Shown in pieces: positions 57,012 to 64,000 of a stretch of 64,000 bases of DNA. The stretch's first letter is position 1. Every line of letters begins with the position of its first letter. The DNA is from DYIU01 sp038326775 (GTDB taxonomy: Bacteria > Actinomycetota > Geothermincolia > Fen-727 > Anoxymicrobiaceae). The notes beneath the pieces were generated by a model. That model ran no database searches and had not been told where the DNA came from. It saw only the letters and a program-made list of their open reading frames with translations. The stretch lies in the NCBI GenBank assembly GCA_038326775.1, contig JBBQKJ010000001.1, positions 62,001 through 126,000 on the forward strand, in the 5' to 3' direction. Both the position numbers and the translations under genes were made by a program.

Positions 57012-57754
57012 TGATCCTGTCGGTGTGCGGTAAGGGAGGCGTCGGCAAGACCACCGTTTCCGCGGTTGCGGCGCAGGCTCTCTCGGCCAGGGATGGAGTG
57101 CGCGCGCTAATCGTCGACGCCGACCCGGCGGGCGGGCTTGGCATGGCGCTCGGGCTCACCCCTCGAAAGACGCTCAACGATGTTCGAAAGGAGATAATCG
57201 AGGAGGTCAAAGCTGGAGGGCGCGACGAGAAGGACCTGGCCGTCTCGCTCGATTACCTGCTCGCCGAAGCGCTTACGGAAAAGGGCAACCTGGCGTTCCT
57301 GTCCATCGGGCGGCCCGAGGACGTGGGCTGCTACTGCAAGGTGAACGTCATCCTCAAGGACGCAATCGAAGGCCTGGCGGGCCGCTTCGACGCGACCGTC
57401 ATAGACGCCGAAGCGGGTATCGAGCAGGTCAACCGCAAGGTGATGAGCCCGGTCGATTACGTTTTGCTCGTGTCGGACACCTCGGCCAAGGCGGTCAGGG
57501 TCGCGGAGACCATAAAGGGCGTCGCGGACAGCATGATCGGCGGCGAGGATGCCGGCCTGCTGGTCAACAGGGCGCGCGAAGGGCGCGAGGCCGAGAAGAT
57601 TCGCATGGGGACCTCGCTCGAGGTGCTGGGCTGGATACCGGAGGACGACACCATCCGCCGGTTCGACGGCGAGGAGATATCCTTCCTCGAGCTGCCGGAG
57701 TGCCCCGCCCGCGAGGCCATCACCGCCGCTCTCGAGAAGACCGGCCTGCTATAA
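57011..57754 (+). CDS. CooC/AcsF-type P-loop ATPase (MinD family)
   Basis: 247 residues from ATG 57011 inside the previous stop (TGATG). It has the deviant Walker A VCGKGGVGKTTVSA, the switch-like IVDADPAGGLGMALGL, and VIDAEAGIEQVNRK, which is the CooC/AcsF signature. The mid-protein GCYCK keeps a Cys-x-Cys that could bind metal at the dimer interface. Such ATPases insert nickel into CO dehydrogenase or acetyl-CoA synthase. No CODH gene is nearby; the partner here is the small ACS-beta-like protein. It ends the same-strand array; a palindromic repeat follows immediately. Confidence 0.82.
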   Translation: MILSVCGKGGVGKTTVSAVAAQALSARDGVRALIVDADPAGGLGMALGLTPRKTLNDVRKEIIEEVKAGGRDEKDLAVSLDYLLAEALTEKGNLAFLSIGRPEDVGCYCKVNVILKDAIEGLAGRFDATVIDAEAGIEQVNRKVMSPVDYVLLVSDTSAKAVRVAETIKGVADSMIGGEDAGLLVNRAREGREAEKIRMGTSLEVLGWIPEDDTIRRFDGEEISFLELPECPAREAITAALEKTGLL

Positions 57755-57761
57755 TTCATCT

Positions 57762-57900
57762 TGGGGTCAGACACCCTGACATGAATTTTCAGCGGCATCC
57801 GGATGTCTCGGATACAAATTCATGTCAGGGTACCTGACCCCAGGGTGAGAATGCACAAAAGTGACCTGACCCCAATGTTGCATTATGGATGAAGATAGCG
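57762..57900. repeat. GGGGTCAG palindromic repeat, copy 2
   Basis: Arms at 57762-57788 and 57816-57842 are inverted copies, 27 nt with two mismatches, starting TGGGGTCAG. Then comes GTGACCTGACCCCAATGTT (57861-57879) and a tail like that of copy 1 at 28522. The tail runs into the start of the phosphoesterase gene at 57885. It probably ends transcription of the array. Confidence 0.7.
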
Positions 57901-58997
57901 AGAAGAATGGAAGGAAGCGCGCGGGCGGTGGGTCGCGCCGACACATCGCGGTGGAGGCACGCCGCCGTATCGAGCTCATCGCCTCTCGCATTCCGGGGGC
58001 CCGGGCGCTTGTAAAACACCAGTTGCCCGAAGCGGTGGCCGACCGCCTGGTTGTTGTTTCCGACATGCATTTCGGGAACGATTACGGAGCGCTGGGCACC
58101 GCTGATAACAGGATGAGGCTCACAAATGGCCTGAGGGAGCTCGGGCAAATCGACGAGCTGGTCCTGCTCGGCGATATCTTCGACTTCTGGACCGCTACCC
58201 TCGACAACGCGCTGGAGCAGTCAAGGGAGCTCATTTCTTCGCTGTTCAAGCTTGAGAACGTCGGGCGCATAATATATATACCGGGAAACCACGACCACCA
58301 CGCGGTACGCCTTTACCACAACGAGCAGGTAAGCAAGAGGCTGCGCTCGGGCGAGCTGGAGGCGCCACCTCTCACCATCCCGCTGGTCGCCGACTGCCCG
58401 GTGCTGGAGCCTTTGAGGCCGGAAGGGGCGACGGTACCCTCGTTCATGGCCTATCCGTGGCACCACGTGGCGGTGCGCGGCAAGACGGCGCTTCTAACCC
58501 ACGGCCACCTTCTGGGGTTTTTCGAGCGCTCGCTCTGGCGCCCGAAGCGAAGGTTCCTGAACGCCTTTCTACTGAAGAAAAACCCGAGTGTGGGCCTCGA
58601 CGACATGGAGGCGTTCCTGTCTCCCTATTACGAGATGTTGTCACTGAGCACAGCGGTGCCGGGTGTCGTAGACGGCAGGTACCGTTTCTATCGAATAGTG
58701 AGCCGGACGGCGAAGATGCTCGGTTTCGAGCGGGAGTACAGGGTGTCGTCGTTCCGCGATACCAGTATCGAGGAAAACGCTGTCGAGATAGAGGCCCTTC
58801 TCGACCACTTCTACGAGGTGAAGCCAGACTACTTCATCTACGGGCACACACACAGGGCGGCCACCCTGGACCTTCCCCTGTCCGGCACCACCGCGGTTAA
58901 CACCGGCGCCTGGTTCAACAACCCCGCCGACGCCGAGAATCACTCCAGGTACACAATCGTCGAGGTCACGGACAAGCCCCGCATCATCGACCTGTAG
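57885..58997 (+). CDS. calcineurin-like metallophosphoesterase (LpxH/UDP-diacylglucosamine hydrolase-like)
   Basis: 370 residues from ATG 57885, whose first codons overlap the tail of a repeat. All metal motifs are present: VVSDMHFG, LLGDIFDFW, IPGNHDHH, LLTHGHLLG and IYGHTHRA. The architecture is longer than LpxH (about 240 residues), with an insertion at about 190-290. Members cleave phosphodiester or pyrophosphate bonds in the cytoplasm or at the membrane. No lipid A genes accompany it, so a nucleotide or phospholipid substrate is equally possible. No ribosome site is evident. Confidence 0.8.
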   Translation: MDEDSEKNGRKRAGGGSRRHIAVEARRRIELIASRIPGARALVKHQLPEAVADRLVVVSDMHFGNDYGALGTADNRMRLTNGLRELGQIDELVLLGDIFDFWTATLDNALEQSRELISSLFKLENVGRIIYIPGNHDHHAVRLYHNEQVSKRLRSGELEAPPLTIPLVADCPVLEPLRPEGATVPSFMAYPWHHVAVRGKTALLTHGHLLGFFERSLWRPKRRFLNAFLLKKNPSVGLDDMEAFLSPYYEMLSLSTAVPGVVDGRYRFYRIVSRTAKMLGFEREYRVSSFRDTSIEENAVEIEALLDHFYEVKPDYFIYGHTHRAATLDLPLSGTTAVNTGAWFNNPADAENHSRYTIVEVTDKPRIIDL

Positions 58998-59033
58998 ACG
59001 GTCGGGGTTGCGTCGCTCACCCCCGCTTTGAAC

Positions 59034-59060
59034 TTGTTAAACGCGAGCCCGATGTATAAT
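59034..59060 (+). promoter_or_regulatory. promoter of the secreted repeat protein
   Basis: TATAAT at 59055-59060 with TTGTTA at 59034-59039, 15 nt apart. Transcription would begin near 59067, leaving a short leader to the ATG at 59095. Confidence 0.5.
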
Positions 59061-59094
59061 AGCGGCACGACTGACCAAAGTGATGGGAGGAGTC

Positions 59095-62000
59095 ATGAAG
59101 AGGCTGCCGGGAAAAGCTCTTTCTTCGACGATAATCTTCTTGATAGCGGCAGTCCTTATGGCGTTCGCGTTAGCGCCGGCCGGTGCGCTGGCGGCCGACG
59201 GATATGTCTGGAGCTGGCAGAACCCGCTGCCGCAAGGGAACGACCTTTTCAGCATCTCTGCCGCGGACACGGCGCACGTCTGGGCCGTCGGGGCCGGCGG
59301 CACCATCCTCTTCAACAACGGGGATTACTGGGTCCGGCAGACCGTCGGCACCACTGGTACTCTCAACGACGTGCTGGCGGTGGACCCGACACATGTCTGG
59401 GCCGTCGGGGCAGGCGGCACCATACTTTTCTACAACGGCACATCCTGGACCGCGCAGGCCGGCGGCACCATCAACAGCCTTAACGGGCTCGCCGCTGTCG
59501 ACGCGACCCATGTCTGGGCTGTGGGTTCCGGCGGCACGGTCCTTTTCTTCAACGGCTCCAGCTGGACCGCGCAGGTGACCGGCACGACCAACGCCCTGAT
59601 CTCCGCCTCCGCCGTGGACGCCACGCACGCCTGGGCGGTGGGGTCCGGTGGAACTGTCATCTTCTACAACGGTACGACGTGGACCGGCCAGGCCGGCGGC
59701 GTCAGCGACGGCTGGATAAACGGGGTCTCGGCTGTAGACGCCACGCACGCCTGGGCGGTCGGCTACCGGCAGGTCAGCCACACTCTTTCCTACTTCATCC
59801 TTTTCTTCAACGGCTCGTCCTGGGTGACGCAGGCCACCGGCGAGGACTGCTGGCTGACAGACGTTTCCGCGGTCGACGCCTCGAATGCCTGGGCGGTGGG
59901 TTCGGACGGGAAAGCGCTCTTTTTCAAGGGAACGACCTGGGCCGAACAGATGACCGGCTCCTCGGAGACGCTTCACAGTGTCCTGGCCCTCAATGCGACC
60001 CACGTCTGGGCCGCGGGTAACGCCGGCGAGATCCTCTCCTACGACGGCGCCTGGAACCGACAGACAGCCGGCGAGAGTTTCGACATCCTCGGGATGTCCG
60101 CGTTCGATCAGAACCAGGCCTGGGCGGTCGGGGCCAGTGGAGATATCCTCCACTACAACGGCTCGGCCTGGACGGCCCAGCCGAGCGGCGCAAGCGGACC
60201 GTACTTTGACGTATTCGCGCTCGACTCCGAACACGTATGGGCCGTAGGTGAGGGGGGCAAGGTCGCTTTCTGGAACGGGGCCGCCTGGGCCCTGCAGAGC
60301 AGCGGGACTTCAAGCACGCTCTTCGCCGTGACCGCCGCGGACGAGAACCACGTATGGGCTGTCGGCGCGTCGGGCACGGTGCGCTTCAGCAACGGGTCTG
60401 CATGGAGCGGGCAGACGTCGGGCACCACCCAGTGGCTCAACGGCGTTTCCGCCGCGGACTCGAAGCACGTCTGGGCGGTCGGCAGCGGAAAGACCCTCCT
60501 CTATTACAACGGCGCTTCCTGGAAGGGCACGGATACAGGCGCCTTCAACGGGCTCAACTCGGTTTCTGCGCTGGACGCGACCCATGCCTGGGCAGTGGGC
60601 CCCGGCGGCTTCATCATGTTCATAAACGGGCCCGGCACCTGGAGCCAGCAGGCCAGCGGCACCACGGCCGACCTTTTCGCCGTGGCGGCGGTGTCCGCCG
60701 GCCGTGTATGGGCGGTGGGCGATGGAGGGGTCGCCCGTTACTATGACGGGAACACCTGGACCGCGCAGAACACCGGCTCGGTGAACAACCTCGGAGGTTT
60801 GACCGCACCGGACGGCGGCCATGCGTGGGTGGGTGGTGACGATGGCAATATTCTGCTGGGCCAGGTCGTCCTACCCCCGACCAGCCGCACCTGGGGGACC
60901 GGCTCCATAGCCGCCGCGGCGCCGGCGACCGACTGGTTCCTGGCCGAGGGCTCCACGGGCCCGGGCTTTGAGACATGGGTCCTGGTTCAGAATCCCGGCG
61001 ACGTGACGGCCACGGTCGAGCTCGACTACATGACCTCCACGGGCCAGGTCGACGGACCGACGCTGAACATACCGGCCAGGTCGCGCTCAACGGTCAACGT
61101 CGCCGCCACGGTGCCCAACTCCTGGGACGTCTCAACGAAGGTGGGCAGCAACAAACCGGTCATCGGGGAGAGGTCCATGTATGGAGGGGACCGGACCTGG
61201 GGCACCGACTCCATCGGCGCATCGGCTCCCGCGAAGACCTGGTACCTTGCCGAGGGCTCGACCGGGACCGGCTTCGAGACCTGGGTCCTGGTGCAGAACC
61301 CCAACGATACTTCGGCGAACGTAGAGATAACCTACATGACAGGCTCCGGCCCGGTGAGCGGGCCCAGGGTCAACCTCCCCGCCAGGACGCGGAGGACTTT
61401 CGACGTTGCCGATACCGTGCCCGGCAAATTCGACGTGTCGACCATGGTCAAGGCCAACAAGCCGGTGGTGGTCGAGCGCTCGATGTACGGCAGCGGCAGG
61501 ACCTGGGGCACCGACTCGATCGGCGCGGCCGCCCCTTCGGGGTTGTGGTACCTCGCCGAGGGCTCGACGGGCCCGGGCTTTGAGACCTGGATACTGGTAC
61601 AGAACCCGAACGGGCTTCCGGCCGAGGTTACCCTGACCTACATGACTCCCGCGGGCGCCGTGGCGCAAAAGGTCGATAAGGTGCCCGCGAACGCGCGCAA
61701 ATCGTTTGACGTCGGGCGCGTCGTGCCGGGCGCCTGGGAAGTCTCCACCAAGGTCGAGGCCAACCGTCCGGTGGTGGCAGAGCGGGCGATGTACGGCAAC
61801 AACCGGGTCTGGGCGCACGACTCCATCGGCGCCTCGGCTCCCGCGAAGACCTGGTACCTCGCCGAGGGCTCGACCGGGACCGGCTTCGAGACCTGGATAC
61901 TGGTGCAGAACCCGGGCGGCGACCCGGCTGAAGTCAGGGTCGACTACCTGACCACCGCGGGCGAGGTAAAAGGCCCGGCCGTGATGGTCCCCGCACGCTC

Positions 62001-62115
62001 ACGCATGAACTTCAACGCGGGAGAGACCGTACCCGGGACCTGGGATGTCTCGACCAGGGTCGAGAGCGACAAACCGGTCATCGCCGAGCGGGCGATGTAC
62101 GGCAGCCCCAAATGA
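59095..62115 (+). CDS. secreted beta-propeller protein with four C-terminal repeats
   Basis: 1006 residues from ATG 59095, just after GGGAGGAG; an in-frame GTG lies at 59080. The signal peptide ends near residue 34 (AGALA-ADG). Residues about 40-600 contain 14 repeats of about 38-42 residues built on H-V/A-W-A-V-G, G-G-T-[IV]-L-F and N-G-[ST]-S-W, which would make two seven-bladed propellers. Residues about 605-1006 hold four copies of a roughly 98-residue repeat, each with WYLAEGSTG-x-GFETW-[VI]-LVQNP and a closing ERSMYG-like segment. No LPXTG or membrane anchor follows, so it is probably released or bound to the wall. Adhesion or polymer binding is plausible. Confidence 0.85.
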   Translation: MKRLPGKALSSTIIFLIAAVLMAFALAPAGALAADGYVWSWQNPLPQGNDLFSISAADTAHVWAVGAGGTILFNNGDYWVRQTVGTTGTLNDVLAVDPTHVWAVGAGGTILFYNGTSWTAQAGGTINSLNGLAAVDATHVWAVGSGGTVLFFNGSSWTAQVTGTTNALISASAVDATHAWAVGSGGTVIFYNGTTWTGQAGGVSDGWINGVSAVDATHAWAVGYRQVSHTLSYFILFFNGSSWVTQATGEDCWLTDVSAVDASNAWAVGSDGKALFFKGTTWAEQMTGSSETLHSVLALNATHVWAAGNAGEILSYDGAWNRQTAGESFDILGMSAFDQNQAWAVGASGDILHYNGSAWTAQPSGASGPYFDVFALDSEHVWAVGEGGKVAFWNGAAWALQSSGTSSTLFAVTAADENHVWAVGASGTVRFSNGSAWSGQTSGTTQWLNGVSAADSKHVWAVGSGKTLLYYNGASWKGTDTGAFNGLNSVSALDATHAWAVGPGGFIMFINGPGTWSQQASGTTADLFAVAAVSAGRVWAVGDGGVARYYDGNTWTAQNTGSVNNLGGLTAPDGGHAWVGGDDGNILLGQVVLPPTSRTWGTGSIAAAAPATDWFLAEGSTGPGFETWVLVQNPGDVTATVELDYMTSTGQVDGPTLNIPARSRSTVNVAATVPNSWDVSTKVGSNKPVIGERSMYGGDRTWGTDSIGASAPAKTWYLAEGSTGTGFETWVLVQNPNDTSANVEITYMTGSGPVSGPRVNLPARTRRTFDVADTVPGKFDVSTMVKANKPVVVERSMYGSGRTWGTDSIGAAAPSGLWYLAEGSTGPGFETWILVQNPNGLPAEVTLTYMTPAGAVAQKVDKVPANARKSFDVGRVVPGAWEVSTKVEANRPVVAERAMYGNNRVWAHDSIGASAPAKTWYLAEGSTGTGFETWILVQNPGGDPAEVRVDYLTTAGEVKGPAVMVPARSRMNFNAGETVPGTWDVSTRVESDKPVIAERAMYGSPK

Positions 62116-62128
62116 CAGCCGGTCATAG

Positions 62129-63286
62129 GTGAGCGACGAGCGAGTATCACTGGCGAGGTGCGGTGGTTACCACCGGGAGCTTGTAAGAAAGAGCGTCGCC
62201 ACGGTGCTCGAGTCGCTGGGCGGGGCAGGCAGCATAGCCGGGCCCGGACAGACCGTCTTTCTCAAGGTCAACGCGGCCGTGGCCGTCGCGCCCGAGACCG
62301 CCCGGGTGACCCATCCCGAGGTCGTTCGGGCCGTCGCCGAGGAGTTCAGAAAGGTCACCGACAGGGTACTGATAGGCGACAGCCCCGGCGGCCCGTTCAA
62401 CCCGGCGCTGCTCAAGAGGGTTTACGAGAAGAACGGCCTGGCCGAAGTCGCCCGACAGACCGGGGCCGAACTCGCGTTCGACACGCGCACGGTGGATGTC
62501 TCCCTGCCTGATGGCACGGCCATGAAGCGCTTGAAACTCTGCGCGGCAATGGTCGAGGCCGACCGACTTGTCTCCATCTCCAAGTTCAAGACCCACAGCT
62601 ATCTGAACATCACCGGACCCATCAAGAACCTCTACGGGGCGGTGCCGGGCACCACCAAGTTCTCTTACCACTCCCGGTTTGACAACGAGCGCGATTTTGC
62701 CGACCTCATAGTGGACGTGCATCTTGCGGCCCGTCCCGCTTTCCACGTGGTGGACGCCGTCGACGTGATCGACGGCGACGGCTCCCGGCGTGGGGCCATA
62801 AGGAAGATGGGTGTCATCGCGGCGGGGGCGAACGCGTTCGCGTTGGAGTCGCTTCTTATGAAGCTGGTCGGCCTCGAGATGCGCGACAGCCTGGCCTTGA
62901 GGGCCGCGATAGAGCGAGGCGTCTGCGGCGAGGGCACCGGTTGGTTCGAGGTGCTCGGCGACGTCGCCAGCGAGCCGTTATTGAGCGACTTCCGACTGCC
63001 CGCTGGGAGCGTTTTCAGCGAGCGAATACCCGCCCTGCTCGTCGAACGCCTCAGCCGGTGGCTCTCGGCGAGGCCCGTCCCCCTGCCCGGGGCATGCACC
63101 CTCTGCGGGACGTGCGTGAAGGTCTGCCCGCGCCGCGCCGTGACACTTGGCGAGGACGCGGCCCTGGTGGACGCCGGGAAGTGCATCAGGTGCTTCTGCT
63201 GCTCGGAGCTGTGCGAGTACGGAGCGATCGACATACGGACGCCGGCGCTCCTGCGCGCTTTCCGCCGAAAAGTACATATTTTCTAA
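62129..63286 (+). CDS. DUF362 protein with C-terminal 2[4Fe-4S] ferredoxin domain
   Basis: 385 residues from GTG 62129. The N-terminal DUF362 domain shows VFLKVNAAVAVAPE, THPEVVRAVAEEF, IGDSPGG, SISKFKTHSYLNITG-type and AFHVVDAVDVIDGDG segments. The C-terminus has CTLCGTCVKVC and KCIRCFCCSELC. These are common in anaerobes and are thought to be iron-sulfur flavin-free electron proteins of unknown role. It is 13 nt after the propeller gene on the same strand. No signal peptide is present. Confidence 0.82.
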   Translation: MSDERVSLARCGGYHRELVRKSVATVLESLGGAGSIAGPGQTVFLKVNAAVAVAPETARVTHPEVVRAVAEEFRKVTDRVLIGDSPGGPFNPALLKRVYEKNGLAEVARQTGAELAFDTRTVDVSLPDGTAMKRLKLCAAMVEADRLVSISKFKTHSYLNITGPIKNLYGAVPGTTKFSYHSRFDNERDFADLIVDVHLAARPAFHVVDAVDVIDGDGSRRGAIRKMGVIAAGANAFALESLLMKLVGLEMRDSLALRAAIERGVCGEGTGWFEVLGDVASEPLLSDFRLPAGSVFSERIPALLVERLSRWLSARPVPLPGACTLCGTCVKVCPRRAVTLGEDAALVDAGKCIRCFCCSELCEYGAIDIRTPALLRAFRRKVHIF

Positions 63287-63399
63287 GAATCTTATGGTGG
63301 TAACCGGGGATTCCTAATATGATTCAGGCAGAGCACCCGTGTGGGGCTCGGGCCGCGAATCTTTTTGCGCCAGGGCGCATGAAGCTGGAGGTGGATGTT

Positions 63400-64000
63400 A
63401 TGGCAGAGATCTTCGGGGGGCAGATCGTAGCGAAATACATCAAGGAAGTCGAGGGAATCGACACGATCTTTTCGCTCTCGGGCGGGCACATCGCGCCTGT
63501 CTTCGACGGGTGCCTGGACTACGGGGTCCGCAACATCGACGTGCGCCACGAGCAGGCCGCGGTCATGGCGGCGCATGCCTGGTCTGTCTTCACCGGCAAG
63601 CCCGGTGTCTGCCTGGTCACCGCCGGCCCCGGTTTCACGAACGCCCTCACCGGCGTGGCGAACGCCTTCATGGAGAACGTCCCCGTGGTGGTGCTGAGCG
63701 GCATGGCACCCATCCGCGACCTCGACAGGGGAGCCCTGCAGGACATGAACCAGGTCGATATGATAAGGCCCGTGGTCAAGTGGATCGGCAGGTGCTACGA
63801 CGTCGCCCGGATACCGGAGTACCTCGGGATGGCGTTCAGGCACGCGGTCTCCGGCAGGCCCGGCCCGGTGTTCCTCGAGATACCCCCTGATGAGCTTTAT
63901 ATCTCCACCGAGGAGTCCGAGATGAAGTGGCCCGCGAGGCCGTCGAAGAAGTACGCGGTCGTCCCCGACGAGGAATCCGTCAACGAGGCTCTCGAGCTGC
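63400..64000 (+). CDS. thiamine-diphosphate-dependent enzyme, acetolactate synthase-like (partial)
   Basis: About 200 residues before the window ends. ATG 63400 is preceded by GGAGGT; ATG 63379 is an in-frame alternative. The N-terminal pyrophosphate-binding domain has GGQIVAKYIKEVEGIDTIFSL, DVRHEQAAVMAAHAWS with the catalytic glutamate in R-H-E-Q, VTAGPGFTNALTGVANAF and GPVFLEIPPDELY. It is in the acetolactate synthase/oxalyl-CoA decarboxylase/benzoylformate decarboxylase superfamily. The rest of the protein is needed to choose among these; the first domain is compatible with all three. Confidence 0.85.
   Translation, partial: MAEIFGGQIVAKYIKEVEGIDTIFSLSGGHIAPVFDGCLDYGVRNIDVRHEQAAVMAAHAWSVFTGKPGVCLVTAGPGFTNALTGVANAFMENVPVVVLSGMAPIRDLDRGALQDMNQVDMIRPVVKWIGRCYDVARIPEYLGMAFRHAVSGRPGPVFLEIPPDELYISTEESEMKWPARPSKKYAVVPDEESVNEALEL

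Overview
The window is high-GC DNA that looks like a chromosome segment of an anaerobic or syntrophic actinobacterium, probably from a deep-branching uncultivated lineage. That placement is inference. It rests on strong GC bias at third codon positions, one apparently leaderless gene, a heliorhodopsin, many CoA-ester and flavin enzymes, several ferredoxin-like proteins, oxygen-labile enzymes (glycyl radical enzymes, 4-hydroxybutyryl-CoA dehydratase, ATP-dependent 2-hydroxyacyl/benzoyl-CoA reductase-type proteins), and no visible oxygenase pathway.

Left part (1-24 kb). A decayed edge (TnpB N-terminal scrap, frameshifted methyltransferase) is followed by mixed short operons. These hold an HTH/ferredoxin protein, a hotdog thioesterase, a nitronate monooxygenase-like flavoprotein, two CrtI-like flavin oxidoreductases, an LpxL-like acyltransferase, a CoA-transferase/GNAT fusion, a FixC/FixX-like pair, an acyl-CoA ligase, 4-hydroxybutyryl-CoA dehydratase, amidohydrolases and an L,D-transpeptidase. 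A heliorhodopsin (10988-11776) sits divergent from a flavoprotein that has a paralogue at 21378-22454.

Middle (24-29.5 kb). This is housekeeping-like material: tRNA-Arg(UCU), whose 5' end overlaps a PD-(D/E)XK nuclease gene, tRNA-His(GUG), a ZIP transporter, a creatininase-family enzyme, a DUF190 protein, and palindromic GGGGTCAG repeats.

Catabolic island (29.5-57.8 kb). Module A has a HgdB/BzdO-like protein and two acyl-CoA dehydrogenase-like proteins. A GntR/FCD gene diverges from a five-gene unit of three tandem glycyl radical enzymes, one activating enzyme and a DUF4125-like protein. A TetR gene then opens a long same-strand array. It contains a second acyl-CoA dehydrogenase pair, three unidentified helical proteins, a set in the order BzdN-O-O'-P-Q, an acetyl-CoA-synthase-beta-like small protein and a CooC-type ATPase. 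The likely logic is radical activation or cleavage of a substrate, CoA-ester ring or enoyl reduction driven by ATP, then dehydrogenation. The substrate cannot be read from sequence. TetR-type palindromes in the tetR promoter and the glycyl-radical promoter suggest joint control.

Right part (57.8-64 kb). A calcineurin-like phosphoesterase, a secreted 14-repeat beta-propeller protein with four C-terminal repeats, a DUF362/ferredoxin protein and the start of a thiamine-diphosphate enzyme cut by the window end.
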